This document shows, one piece after another, positions 23,353-36,100 of a stretch of 64,000 nucleotides of DNA. The stretch is taken from NCBI GenBank assembly GCA_963920575.1, contig OY986973.1, positions 18,648,062-18,712,061 on the forward strand, in the 5' to 3' direction. The notes below the pieces were generated by a model that was not told the origin of the DNA, searched no databases, and saw only the letters and a program-made list of their open reading frames with translations. Source of the stretch: Narthecium ossifragum. Lineage: Eukaryota; Streptophyta; Magnoliopsida; Dioscoreales; Nartheciaceae. Each line of letters starts with the position of its first letter. Position 1 is the first letter of the stretch. The position numbers and the translations under genes were made by a program.

Positions 23353-25832
23353 TGTGAGGACCTGCCCCTCGACTCCTGTGGCTCGTTATAGACCGCAAGG
23401 GCAATTTGGTAAATTGTGTCTTGTTGGTTTGTTCCACACCCGCGTGTGCACACACTGACCATGTTTGTGTTAGTGTTTGATTAGAATGGTTAGGTGAACC
23501 CGAAATCGAAAGATCCAGACTTGTGCTTGAGTTTTAGCCCAAGTCTAGCTTTCTACACCTAAGGGATCGATCTTTCCTCGCTAGAAGATCGATCTTTTGA
23601 TGCCAGAAAGTCAAGGTGTGATCGTCATGAAGGATCGATCATTCCTCTTGGAAAGATCGATCTTTCATAGGTCGGTTCATTTGTCTATAAAACGGACGTA
23701 ACCCTCTTCCTTGAATCCCTTTTGAAATCCGTGTTTTTGAGCTCAGAACTACCGAATTTTTGAGGAGATTTGGGACAATCCAAGGCTTAGCAGCTGGGAT
23801 TGAAGCAACTATTGCCTAGGTAGGGATCCTACCTATGTTTTTTTTTCGGTTTTGTGAGTTTGAGTTTGATTGAAGCTTGTTTTGCTTAGATCTTGAAGAA
23901 TACATGTTAGTTCATAGTATTTCTACCTATTTTGGACTCGTGGTCCTTCGTACTACCAGATCCCAAGGTTTTGTGGGATGTGGTAGAGTTTTTCGACTGT
24001 ATTTCTCGCTGGAGGTTTGCCGGAGAACCGAACAAGATCGATCATTCTGGGACAAAGATCGATCTTTCATTGTTGGTCATGCTGAACCCGAGCATGATCG
24101 ATCATTAGGTGAGGATGATCGATCCTTGTGCCTTGGGTAGAATGGGATCCTCTTTGTCGCGAGGAGGATCGATCTTCCTGGGAGGAAGGATCGATCTTCC
24201 TTGGCGCGGCAAGGAGGATATCCTCTATCGTGAGGATGATCGATCCTTCCTCCCAGGAAGGATCGATCATCCTTGGCACGATATGGAGGGATGCTCTCTG
24301 TCGCGAGGATGATGGATCCTTCCTCCCAGGAAGGATCCATCATCCTTGGCACGATATGGAGGGATGCTCTCTGTCGCGAGGATGATTGATCTTTTTGGGA
24401 GGAAGGATCGATCATCTTTGGCTCGACAGGGAAGTAAGCTCTCTGTAGCTTGGAAAAGATCGATCCTTTGATGGCAGAGAGGGATTTTCTGGGTTTTGCC
24501 TGCGGGGCTTTGTATGTACAGTTTTCATTATAGCTTAACATATGGTACATACTCTTAAGCATGCTAGTCCTATATTAGGGGCAGTGGTGAATTAGGAGAG
24601 TGATGACTCCTGGGATGTTTAGAATAAGTGGGCGAGTGGCCCTACAACTTTCCTTAGCATTGCATGTCGGTATTGCATGTCGGTGTGCGCCGAGGGCTCT
24701 TACCTGCGTGGTTTATCTCTGTTGTTTGCGGGCTACTTCTCGATGCAGGTTGTTGGTGGACTAGCTGGCAGTTGGTGGTGACTACTGCAGCAGTCCCAGA
24801 CCTTAAATATCTGTTTACCACCCCAGGCCGGTAGTGTGCCGAACCCAGACCTTGTTATGCTATCATCACATTCTGCTGCATGCTTAACTGCTTTTATGCG
24901 TATGTTCATCGCATGCATCTCTGTTGTGTATTAGATACATGGTTAGAGCGTGGGCGATCTGTGGGTCGCCGTCCCGAGGCTGGAAGCTCGGATTTAGTCC
25001 TAGGACCGAGGTTGGGTAGTTTGGACCCAGTTTGAATTGTGGTGTACAGTCAAATTTGATGATAGGTCTAGATGACTGGTACACATGTTGCTTGGTGATT
25101 GTAGAGGTCGTGTCAGCCTCGAGTCGGATGCTGAGGTGTAGCCGGTGTCCCACTGTATTGACTCTTGAGTAGAGGGGTTGCCTACTCAGTATTGCCATCT
25201 ACCGCCTGCAATGTCGTTCCCTGCTTGTGAGCCGGTAGTGTTGTTTTTAGCTTACTGAGTGCGACTCAGTATGTGACCAGCTCGTCTGGAAGACCATGAT
25301 CGTGGGCCTCAAGGATACGCGATGGGGTTATGGGGCCTCTATATACACCCAGGTCTTACTTGAAGGCGACACTATTGTGTTTCCCTCTTCCTTCTGTGTG
25401 TCGTAGTGTAGTTTCCCTTGTGAGCTTAGTTGCTCACTCCTACCCGGGCTGTGTTTTGCAGGTGCAGGCGTTAGCTCCTCTTCGGTGGCCCCTACCGGGC
25501 TGTTAGTCGGCGGTGCAGCGGCGCCAGGCGGAGTTTGAGAGGTGGCGATCTTTACAATTTTAAACCATGTTTTAGTTAGTCTCCTACGGGAGTGTTATAT
25601 GTTGTATTTGGATCTTCCCCTCTTTGAGGATTTGTATATTAAACACTTGGGTTTTGTAATCTGTGGTTCGAGTCTTCCTTATTAATTATTGTCTTTTAAT
25701 TTGAGGGTGTTTTGGTGATTTGCTAGGGAGACCAATAGGTTAGAGGGAACCCTCGCCAAATTTTTCCGCGGTTTGTAGGTTTCGGATCGCGTCGCCCGGC
25801 CCGGTTGGGCTTTCGCGGGTCGGGGCGCGACA
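23353..25832 (+). mobile_element. solo LTR G (A-like family)
   Basis: A 2480-bp LTR, ends TGTGAGGACCTG and GGTCGGGGCGCGACA, with perfect duplication CGACC (23348-23352 and 25833-25837). TATA box TATAAAAC is at 23686-23693. The 3' half (24900-25832) matches LTRs A1 and A2. It is the youngest layer of a three-deep nest: LTR G in hAT-like element in LTR F. Confidence 0.93.
24160..24420 (+). repeat. tandem hairpin repeats in LTR G
   Basis: Four hairpin units about 70-75 bases apart. Unit at 24233-24273: arm AGGATGATCGATCCTTCCT, loop CCC, perfect complement. Unit at 24306-24346: arm AGGATGATGGATCCTTCCT, loop CCC, also perfect. The units at about 24163-24202 and 24379-24415 pair less perfectly. 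Between units a shared spacer GATATGGAGGGATGCTCTCT recurs. Confidence 0.95.
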
Positions 25833-26019
25833 CGACCCGTTTATGAGCCGCGAGTAAATGGGTCGGGTAGGGTTGACCTGCGGGTTAGACGGGTCAACCC
25901 GTTTACCCCCCCCCCCCCCCCCCCCCTTCCATCTCCCTTACCCGGTTACCCTCCAGTCTCCACCCACTCCTCCACTCCTCTCAACCTCTCCTCTTCCCTT
26001 GCATCTCTGCCCTCGAGCT

Positions 26020-26420
26020 CCCTTACGCTCTCCTCCACTCCTCTCACCCTCTCCTACCAGCGGCGGCGTTGCCCCCTGGTCGTCCACGGCCTCCGCCCCC
26101 CACTCCTTCCCGTTGTCGTCCTCGACCTCCCCGAGGTCACCTCACCGCCGACGATGAGCCTCACCGACCACGACTGTGATCGACCACGAAGCCCCACCGC
26201 CGTCCACGATCGCGAGCCCCACCGTTGTCCCTTAGTTCCCCCTTCTCCTCTCCTACCAGCGGCAGCACGGCCGATCTCCCCCTTCTCCTCATCTCATCGA
26301 CGATCTCCCTGGTCCTCCGTGGCCTCTACCCCCGACTCCTTCCTGTCACCGTTCTCGACCTCCCTAAGGTCACCTCAACGCCGATGACGAGTCTCACCGA
26401 CCACGAAACCTGATCGTCGT
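26020..26420. repeat. internal duplication inside the hAT-like element
   Basis: The stretch beginning CTCCTACCAGCGGC near 26060 recurs near 26255. The stretch around CTCGACCTCCCCGAGGTCAC, followed by a codon-like run CTCACCGACCACGA, occurs at about 26120 and again at 26357. Together they indicate a duplication of about 200 bp with moderate divergence. The base composition is far more GC-rich than the surrounding LTR. Confidence 0.7.
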
Positions 26421-27822
26421 CAACCACCGCGAGCCCCACCGCTGTCCCAGCTCCCCACCTACTCTAAGGCCGACAACCCCGAAGTCCAGCACCAGATTCG
26501 ACGACGCCCACCAATGCCATCGACGCCGCTCAACGCCGTCGCTCGGTCGCCCTGCCTTGCCGAGATCTCTACGACCTCCATCACCCCTTTGGCTCTCTTG
26601 GATCCGGCGCCACCACCGCTCGATTACCCCATCTCCGGCCTCCCGACACTATTTAACATCGGATCCGGGACCCCCTTGCCGCTATGACTCTCTTCTGACC
26701 GTTTCCCAGCCAGATCCGGCTGTTTCCCGACCAGATCCACCCGCCGGCGCCGAGCGCTGCCTCCGCTCTCCTGGGCCATGGCCCGTTTATAAATGGGTTG
26801 GGTTCGGGGTTATAATCCTGATCCGTTTATTAAACTGGTCAGGTTCGAGTTTGGCCTTTTTTAAACGGGTCTGTACCCGACCCAACCCGCGAACCCGAAT
26901 TGCCACCCTTATATAGATTTGATTGCATTAGAAGCATAAAGGTTAGGACACGGGCGATGGGTCGATCGCAAATCTGAGTCGATCCGAGGGCTCGGGCAGC
27001 TCGGATCTAGCCATAGGACTGAGGCTTGGTAGCAATGTCTAGGGCGAGATTGTTACTGTGATCATGGCTTTATCGAGGTAATTGTTTTGCTGGCTACAGA
27101 TTATGGTGTTTGAGGTTTTGAGATCGTGTCATTTCTCTTGTGCTAAGGCTTAAGGTGGTTTAAATACTGTTATGCTTTGGGACGGTTTCTCACCAGTCTT
27201 GGGGTTTGGGTTGCATTGGAGATGCACTGAAATCCATATTGGGCACACCTCGAGGAGCGCTCAGAGTCAGCATGATCCTCGTCATGATTTACTTTTCTGT
27301 TAATGTAGTTAGCTACGCCTTAGGCTTGACAGAGGGACATGGCACAGTTGTGGTTCCCTTCTTTGTGAGTGACGTAAAATAGAATTATGTTGATCTTTGT
27401 TGCTCACTCCTACCCGGGCTGCATTTACAGGCGCCAGCGCTTTTGTATCTCCTAAGGGATCAGCTTTTGGTGGTGCAGTGATTTAAGGAGGCGCTCGAAA
27501 ATCCTGAGGTGTTGGCAGCTCTAGCAGTTCCTTTTGTTATAGATTACTTTTGATAGATGTATGAAATGTATTAAATGTATTCGAGGAATAAATTATATAA
27601 AATATGAGGTTTGTATAATTATGTAATTTTTGTTTACTCTGATGTTAATCTGGAATTATTGTAGATAGTAGTTTATTAGAAATTACTATGATGCCCCTCT
27701 GATATAATTGTTCAAATTAGTTGTGTTATTTTATTATAAACGCGCTAGTGATGGATTGAGTAGATTAGGAACCCTCACGCCCCGGACTGAATGAGTTTTC
27801 TGGGTCGGGGTGTGACAGGGAA

Positions 27823-29044
27823 ACCCAGAGCCACAAGGAAACCGCAAGCCGTGAGAAGCTCCGAAAGCTGAAGCTGAAAGATGCCCTCTCCTCAAAAGTG
27901 CGCGAACCCTTGCTATAGTGATCGCTATCTTGTCTCCCGCTAGCCTCTATCTGAAATCTGAGCTCCACGTTTGCCCTAGGAACCTGCCCCAACTGAGGTA
28001 TCAACCCACTGGTTTGCTCCACACCTTGCATCACGGCCGACTGCTCTCTAGCAACCACCCTGCGCCCTCGCAACTAGCACCGTCAGTGAAAAAACTCCTG
28101 GTGGCTAGCACCTGAGCACTAAGTGAGATCCCTCTCAGTATGGCGATCCAAGCTTCCTCTCAGCATGACGGTCTAGACTGTCTCTTAGGATCGCCACAAC
28201 GCTACTACAGATACGGTTGTCACTGATGTTGAACCTCTGTCTCTACCAGCGGCTTCTCTGCTGGTCCCAAGAAGCAGGAACGATAGCCCCGTAACTCACC
28301 ACGACCACCGACCAATTGTCTGGTGTCAACCCTCACAATCACTTGTGCAAGTGGTTAGAGCACAACCAAGGTGTCCTCTACTGACACGCTAGCATACTAA
28401 GTTAGATGATCCAGCCAACCCACATATTGCCACGCAATGCGAGTACCTAGAACCAGAGGAAGATACTCCAAACCACACTACCCTTAGTCTCCACAAAGGG
28501 TAGACGCCATAAAACAGTGCACGAAACTACTCTGAAAACAAAACCAACAATGTCCATAGTAGCACTGACAAACACCACTATGCATCACTTCACTAGAAAG
28601 CAAGAAAGCCAATAACTTTCCAAGCGAACGATACTCCTTGATGTTCAAGGCATTAAGTATCCGGAACACCTCTTTCAACTAGTACTCTCCTATCGAAGGA
28701 TCTCCACCATCGACTCTAAACCACAACAGATCTACCTCTTTGGATTTCAAGAGTACAGAGGCGGTACACGTCATGATCCCTACTCGCTCATCTCCAACAT
28801 GAGGGGAGATTCACTGTCAGGTGAGGAAATAGACGACACCGGTGTGCATGCACATGTCCCATTGAGACGTCATGCCACAACCGAAGACCAACAAGAAACA
28901 ACAACAAACTAACTAAGCACATCACACGGTTGCAAACATCATGTAAGGATTTTCTAAACCAAAAACTATCTAATCCTAAACTATCCCACTCCGCACTCAA
29001 AACCTGAACCGCAAGACTAATTCTAACACTGGGAGTTACAGCCT
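27823..29044 (-). pseudogene. gag and leader remnant of the old minus-strand element
   Basis: Located between LTR F and a decayed primer site on the minus strand, where gag is expected. The readable minus-strand frame at about 28073-27830 is Gln- and Arg-rich (MRGRRVVAREQSAV) and resembles the N-terminal part of plant Ty3 Gag only weakly. No capsid or CCHC motif is visible, so the assignment rests mainly on order. Confidence 0.45.
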
Positions 29045-29056
29045 ACTATGATACTA
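29045..29056 (-). other. decayed primer binding site, initiator tRNA-Met
   Basis: Minus strand TAGTATCATAGT matches TGGTATCAGAGC at 9 of 12 positions and is placed four bases from an LTR end GGTCAGGGCATGACA. It is followed by TAGGCTGTAACTCCCAG, like the AGGCTGTAGGTCCCAG after the intact site at 51292. Confidence 0.7.
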
Positions 29057-29059
29057 ATC

Positions 29060-29160
29060 TGTCATGCCCTGACCCAGAAAATCCATTCGGATTGAGACGT
29101 AAGCCAACTTAACACGAATCAACCTGTGATGCAAGATTTACACATCCAAATCCACCACTA
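29060..29160 (-). mobile_element. 5' LTR, 3' end only, of the old minus-strand element
   Basis: On the + strand TGTCATGCCCTGACCCAG is the reversed terminus of a chromoviral LTR. Similarity to other LTRs here fades after about 100 bases, where unrelated AT-rich sequence begins. Confidence 0.65.
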
Positions 29161-32100
29161 ATTTGAGTAATTGGAGAGCAGGCTGTAACTCCAAATGGAT
29201 GTCAAAATTGGAGTTAAGCTTGACTGCGAACCCATGGGTGTCAAAATCATTGGAATACAAATTTTGATAATATCCAAATGGATTCAAATTCTGAATATAC
29301 AACATGAAAGCCATTCACATGCTCTAATTTAAAGGCCTCTACTAATTAGGTCGAAGGGGATAAACAAAGGCTTCCAATCATCAGTTTTGCGGCCCTAATA
29401 ATTAAGCAGATGAAATAATTCACCATTGCTTCCTTGCAGGCAAAGGGTATTAGTTGACCTCTTCTATGGTAGCCACCGTTCTTCTAGCTTTGATTAAGCT
29501 CCAACTCATTCAAAACCAAAAAAAGACCTTATACTGAAAAAGCAAAGAAGAAGATTGTGCATGATGTCTATCTTGGACTTGTTGTAGTAATGGAATATTG
29601 CAATATAAACTAATCACGACTTATTTACATCTCTAAAAGAAATAAATTAAATGGAGAGAAGGGAAGACCCAGTAGCACAAATTAAACCTGGAAATCATGG
29701 TGCAAAATTAGGAAGAAAAGCCAGAAATGAGAAGTGGGAACCAAATCAATGCAATGTCAGATGTCAAGAACTCACATATAAAAAACATACCTAATCACAC
29801 AATTAATGCTTACCGGATGTCTGCCCTTCTGCCAACCAAGCAAAACAACAACCAAACAATGATCCTACAAAGCAAAAACTCCAGTCAAGGAAAAATAAAA
29901 TAAAATGTATAATGAATGACTTCTTGATAGATAGTCTAATAATTAGCATAAACAAAACCAATGCGCTAAATTTCTTAACATCTATATCTAGTTTCCACCA
30001 AATAAATGAGGACTAAATATAAAGCTAGAAAACATCTAAAAGTGACTCTTCTAATCAATCAGAAATGAACATGAGTAATTTCGAAACATGATCATATCGT
30101 TTGGGCTTCCTACCTATTGGTCTCGATCCTCAGTTAGGTAGGAAGCCCGAACAATAATATAGCTTTCAATGTGCAGCATGAATTCCACCATGTATTTGCG
30201 AATGCAGCTAAAACCTTTTATTAGAAATTCCATTGTCTTAGAAATATAGGAGTGAAATGCAGCAAAATATTCGATGAACATAAAATTGATGAATAAAAGT
30301 ACCGAGTTATGAACATAAACTTCATATATGAGTTGCACCAAGTACTTCTTGATCTACAAATTCTACACAAAGTCTTCTCAAGTATTTGATGAACATAAAA
30401 TTGCTTACCAAGAACATCTTATCCCTATGAAACTAAACAAACATGCCCACAGATGGAAAATAAAGAAAAGCTCAGTAGGTTACGAATAGAATCAATCACC
30501 TAGAGTGCTTTGATCCTTTTTCCTCTTGGTTGCAGCACCAATCACCTTCTATCAGTTCCTTCAGATTGCAAAGCTTCATCTGTGTAACTCAACAATAAAA
30601 GCTACTCAATGCAACTTATTAGCATAAAAGCTAATTAGCGCTATTCGAGCAATTCAACAGTTACTTTAGGGTGGATTAAAAGCAATACATCTTGACAAAA
30701 GAAGAACAACAATAGCGTATTTTGTTTTGATCCGAGGATACTATCACCATGATCCCACACAATACTCTTAAGGAGAAAAGCTTACCATCCCTTAAAATCA
30801 CATATATAGAACGATTCGAATTAATGGAGGTGGCTTAGCATGGCATGACTGCAGACTGACATCTCACCTCCAAATCCAGCCTATTAGCAAGCATAAAAGA
30901 ACAACAAAACATAGGCATCTTCCTCTCAAGAAAGAAGATTTTGATGTCTTGCATATTTCAGAAGAATATTATTTGCAATTTAAGCAGAATCTTCTTTAAT
31001 TTACTCAAAAACTTGATAACATAGTTTCGTTTTTGTCCTGTGACTAAGGGACTATCTTGTATATGCAAAACCTCAATTTATCTAGCCAACTGTTTGAAAA
31101 TAAGCACCATAACAGCCAAATAACAAATTATAGCACTATGTTTAAACTTTCAACTTAGGTGCGGAAAACTGGAAACTCATGCTAGCTAATTGAAAGCAAT
31201 TAAAAGAACCAAACATGAAGAATTGCAATTAAAAGAACCAATCTTGGCTTGCCTCCCTAAATTCAATTGATAATAATCCCAAGTTCACGGTTTTCTTCGT
31301 TCTTGTTTTTAATGTTGTTTTTCGTGCTAAGTTTTCAATCCCCATATACCATAAAAATATCCAATTCTTGGATGTTAAGAGATAGTCCAGAAAATTACGA
31401 ACAAAAAAAATGATACAATAATCACGAAAAATCAATACTTTATACAAAACAGATAACCTAGCAATCGACATGCAAGACAACCCAATTGCTATGATCAAGA
31501 ACGAAGCGCAGGAATTAGAGTTTCCTCTATTTCGGGTGACGAACGCAAAAAAGAAATGGGGTTCTCGATATGAGCTTCTTGGAGATTTAGAGGCTTCCCG
31601 GACAAAGAAGTGGATTATCCTTCACCTCCACAATCGCATCAATCTAGTTTTTTTTTATTGTTCTTCAATTAAGTGCGTAAGGAACAAAGATGAAATATGA
31701 GAGTATGATATCCAAGGGAGATTTTTGTGAATACTGAAAAAATATTCATCAAAAACTGAATTGGAATTAATTATTGCTCAATCAATAAAAACTCATCCTA
31801 ATTACTGCTCTTAAGTTCAGAATAGAGCAAGCACCCTTAGATCCATAACAGGAGCATTTCAGATCGGAATCATATGAATCATAAGTTTTTTGGAAAACTG
31901 GCTGCTAAAAGAGTCATATCTACCATTATTGGGAAAATCAAAGAATTATGTATATAACAATTGCTCAGATAGATCCTCCATATGTCAACCATAATAGCAA
32001 AAAAAAAAAAAACAAATCTATTAGGAGACTATCATGTTCTTTTCTATCAGGCAAACAAATAAAGCCAATATGGGTACAAAACAAATGTAATGTGTTGAGT

Positions 32101-32835
32101 GGATTACTCCATATATTGCAGATGTATCTAGCAAAAACAATTAGTGCTTTACTTCACGACATAAAAAGAAACTCACCTGGCACTTCTCAGTCTCCTCCAA
32201 ATCAAAACTCCAAAACCTGAAAGGACCCAATTTTAAACTTGCAAGAAATAGAAAGCCCCATAAACCTACCCTATATAGAAATCCATCGGGAGGATCACTG
32301 GAGGCGGCGACAGAGGAGACCCTCCCATCTAAGAGCCTAGAATCCATCCCTGGCTACTTCTATGACTTTTTCACCCTCCATGGTAGCTGCATCATCTCCA
32401 TCAAGCCCTTCCACCGTCGGCGATGTGATATACGATTCGAGAAAGATCGTCGCTCTTCCCCTCGATGGCGTCTTCATTGGCGAATGGCAACGAACCCAAA
32501 TCCCTCGACCCCAATGATTCACGATCTCCCAAGTGAGAGAGGGGCCGACGGCGTGGGGGAGACAGAGAATGATAGAGTGATAGAGGGGCTGACGGCGTGG
32601 GGGAGACAGAGAGTGAGAGGGGGGCCGACGGCGTGGGGAGAAAGAGAGTGAAAGAGGGGGATGGGGGATGGGCGGGATGTGGCCGCGACTACCGACGGAG
32701 AGGAGGGAGAAGAGGAAAGGACCTAGTGGGATCGGAAGTCCCAGATGGCGATGCCACCCTGCCAGTCCCCAGCGGCCAGGATGAGGTGGGAGATGGTAGG
32801 GACTCGTCGTGGGAGGAAAGATCGCGGGAGATCTA
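29161..32835. other. unresolved 3.7-kb segment within an LTR, with gene-like pieces
   Basis: No LTR similarity is visible here, yet LTR sequence of the same strand flanks it on both sides, so it looks like a later insertion. Most of it is AT-rich and without long frames. The right end (32280-32835) is GC-rich. On the + strand a short frame MASSLANGNEPKSLDPN begins at 32465; on the minus strand frames at 32522-32337 and 32347-32141 end near splice-like GGTGAGTTTC. A 14-base inverted pair GGGCTTCCTACCTA lies at about 30108-30150. I recognise no protein family. A captured gene fragment in a transposon is one reading. Confidence 0.35.
32536..32660. repeat. three-copy minisatellite, about 42 bp
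   Basis: GGGGCCGACGGCGTGGGG followed by AGACAGAGA-type purine stretches recurs at about 32540, 32585 and 32622 with few changes. Confidence 0.85.
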
Positions 32836-33175
32836 AGTAAAAAAAGATCACAAACAAACCTAAACTTCTAAATCAAGGGATTTTGGTAGAGATCCCTACC
32901 TAGAACAGGTGAGCGCCTCCAAATCCAGCCCAACAAGCTTTGGATCGTCCAAACGATCCTCCCAAGTCAGCGTATTTGATCTCCTTCCAAGATTTACAAA
33001 AGAAAATCGAAAGGAAAGAGACGGGTCCTATTTATTGAATCAGTCACGACAAGAGATATCGATCTTCATACCTCGTGACTAGGTGAAGACTTTCCAGGCA
33101 CAAGGAGATCAATATTCTATCCCTAAAAGATCAATCTTCTCATACTGAAAAGTGGCAAACGGTCAAACACTTATG
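32836..33175 (-). mobile_element. LTR promoter part of the old minus-strand element
   Basis: On the minus strand this continues from 36481 across LTR H. It has a candidate TATA (CAATAAATAGGA at about 33040) and a downstream stretch AGGTAGGGATCTCTACC that resembles AGGTAGGGATCCTACC in LTR G (23818). It carries short GATCGAT motifs as other LTRs do. Confidence 0.6.
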
Positions 33176-36100
33176 TCACACCCCGACCCAGAAAACCTAT
33201 CCAGATCGAGACGTGAACCACCTAAACCTGTTTACATCATCAATTGGCGCACCAAGATATAACTGCTATGAATTTAAACAATTTAATTCCTCAAGTTCAT
33301 AAAAATTTTGACAAAATCCCCTTTATAATTACAACACAAGAAACATGTCCATTTTACAATTTTACAATTTCCATATTCTCAAATTCCTAAACATTTATAT
33401 CAAAGAATATTACAATACTTGTCAAATACAACTGAATTTAATAATCATACAATTATATCCTTAAATACATCATTTTATACATCAATTTGTACATCTCTGA
33501 TTAAAATTGTAAATTATCTGTAGAAGAACTCCTCGACGCTCCAAGTCCTCGATCACCTCGAAATGCCACGCCATCTTCTAAAGGAATACCTGAAAGAAGG
33601 AACTGCATCGACCTGCATCGCCGATGGAGCCCAGGTAGGGTGAGCAACAATGCCCAGTAGGGTTCTACTCTACGTCGCACAGAAAGGAAGGGAAAACTGC
33701 AACTGTGTAGATCTCCGCCTAAGTCTAAGGAATGCCAAGGGTCCCATAACCCTATCGATGCCCCAAGGGCTCCCGTCATGAACCTCTCTCTTGAACATGT
33801 TACCAAGATCACCCTAAGCACCAACATGGGAACGGTACCATGCGGGATCACCCTTACCCAAGAACAAAGGAGAGGAAACAAAGACTGCGGGCTCCTGTCC
33901 AGGTACCACCCTGCCCAGTCATACCATCTCTCGCAGGGACACACATGTCAGGGAACGCATCGACAACCATCCTTAGCACTTGGCCTTGGAGACCGACACG
34001 ACCTCTACACCTCAAATATAAATATATACTCCATAGTCGACTATAGCAATAACCTCAAATGATATCCAACATAATCATTGATGACAATCACGTCCTAATC
34101 CTCGACTACCCAAACCCCGGTCCTAGGGCTAGATCCGGGGTTCTGGCTAGATCCGGGCTACCCGAGAACCCCGGATTGGCGATCGAAACCATCGCCTGCC
34201 ACCTAACCTTAATACTTCTAATACATACAACATGGATGAGCCTACGCAAACAACTAGGCCTAGGTGTCTCTACATGACATCTCATCAACCATGTCCAAAT
34301 TTAGCATATAAGATATACAAGAGAACTAAGCTATTTTAGTATTATCACGCTTCAATCCAAATTTCAGCATTACGACGGCATGCACCGCCGTCAGCCAGAA
34401 ACTGTACAATGGGCACACCCCAGCTAATCAATTAACAGGGCACTACTGGCCCGCACAATATAAACATTTCCACCAAGAAATATAAACGGGCCACCGCCGG
34501 CCCTAGGCTTATACATGATACAGAAATATATGAATGACTTGATTAACAAGAGGTTGCACGGACTGAGTTGTTAAAGGAACAATTTAGTATAAATAAATAA
34601 CGAATAATCACGGAGATACTAGGCTATACAATTACATCAGATCAATTCGACAATAATCAAGAGAAGGCATTCCGAAACTCAACTCGCAATTAGTCCACTT
34701 AGAAATCGACAAAAAAAAAAATGAAAACCCACCACCGGCAGATCAACATCTTAGCAGTAATAAAACCTACCCAATGATGAATTAGAAGCAATTAAAAAGA
34801 AATCCACACATCTGATAAAGCTCCACTATAACCAGTTGATCCAGAGAAAATCCATACATAGATCTTTATCACCTCAATCCAACATTAATCCAAATGCCCC
34901 GGGGAGAACTAAGAACTCAATCAATTGCTAGAAGAATTAGCAAGGCTCAGCCGAAACCGCCACTGCGGGGAAACAACCCAACAAACACCTAGCATGCTTA
35001 GAAGTCTAGCATAGCAATATAATTGGGCATGGCAACTTGATAGGGCATAGCATCTGTCCTAGGATAGAACATCCTAGGAGGACGCTACATACATCAGGAA
35101 GCTAGGCTCAGTAACATGATGGGGACTAGCAGCAGTTTGACATCTCTCTTTGGCATTTCATCAAACATCTATAGGACTTCACATACAAACTGGACCGAGG
35201 CAGCCTTGGGACAAGCCTAGCATGGGGGGGATTGGACCTGGCAGCAGCTTGAAGCCATTCCCCGAAGGGCTTCATCGGGGAAGGAAAGAATCAAGGCCAA
35301 GCAACCACCGGATTGACGAAGGGGATCCGACAAGCAGGATGACATGGAGGGTTGGAAGGGTTGGAAAAAGGTCACGAGGATAGCAGAGGATGCATCACGC
35401 AGAGGAGAAAGGGGCAGTCACCGGAGTGGGAGAAGGGATCACCGGAAATCCAAATCAAACCCAACAATTCCAAATCAAACAGGCACCGTAGAAATCCAAC
35501 AAGACAGGGCAAGGCATAACTTGGCATTTCCAAAGAAAAGGGGAGCAGCCCTCAGTAAGACAAGGAGAAAGAAGGAGTTCACCGGAAAACAAGGGAAAGC
35601 AGTAGAACCAAAAGCTCGCATCGGCAAGAAACCAACTAGTCGGGAATAGCAAGGGAAACAGGCAAACAACCCACATCTCATAGCATAACAATCACCGAAA
35701 ACCCAGTAGAAAAGAGAGTACTAAAACATCACCGAAAAAGAAACAGAGCAAAAGGTCGCCGGAAAACAGGGCAAGCACAACAAATCCAACCCCGATGCAA
35801 TCCTAAGGCCTAATCTACGCTAGTAGAGTCTAAACCACTGTTTAGGCTAGAAATCCTACCTTTGGATCGCTTCTCCATCTTCTTCTCCTTCTTCTCCGGC
35901 CGCGAGCACCGCCGACGCGCGCCTCAAACTCCTCCGGTCGCGGTTGAGCACTTCCACTGGTTCCACCCTTTAGCCGTCGAGCACCGTGCCGTTGATGTCG
36001 TCCTCCTTGCCGCGGTCGCCGTCGCCAGACGGGATCCCCCCCGGCCGCCGGACTCTCTCTCCCTCTCGATCGCGTCGCGGGTGGATCTCTCTCTCTCTCA

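Larger units (their letters stand above)
23247..26911. mobile_element. non-autonomous hAT-like element with captured GC-rich sequence
   Basis: Terminal inverted repeats TAAGGGTGGCAATCCGGGT (left) and its near-match on the opposite strand at the right end (TAAGGGTGGCAATTCGGGT). Subterminal repeats of GGGTC and ACCCG type follow at both ends. Flanks TACACATT (23239-23246) and TATAGATT (26912-26919) form an imperfect 8-bp duplication (6 of 8), the hAT length. Without the LTR G inside it, the element is about 1.2 kb and encodes no transposase. Its interior is C-rich and holds a run of 21 C (25906-25926). Confidence 0.75.
21763..27817 (+). mobile_element. solo LTR F, split by a hAT-like element
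   Basis: Ends are TGTGAGGACCCATTCC and GGTCGGGGTGTGACA, with flanks AGGAA (21758-21762) and GGGAA (27818-27822), a 5-bp duplication with one mismatch. After removing the hAT-like insertion (23247-26911) the LTR is about 2.4 kb and collinear with 14613-17072. It includes the conserved block GCTCACTCCTACCCGGGCTG near 27402. Confidence 0.88.

Noticed and set aside
25858..26916. Three overlapping proline/serine-rich + strand frames
   Set aside because: Low complexity, in overlapping frames, inside the hAT-like element; no start context or domain supports a real gene.
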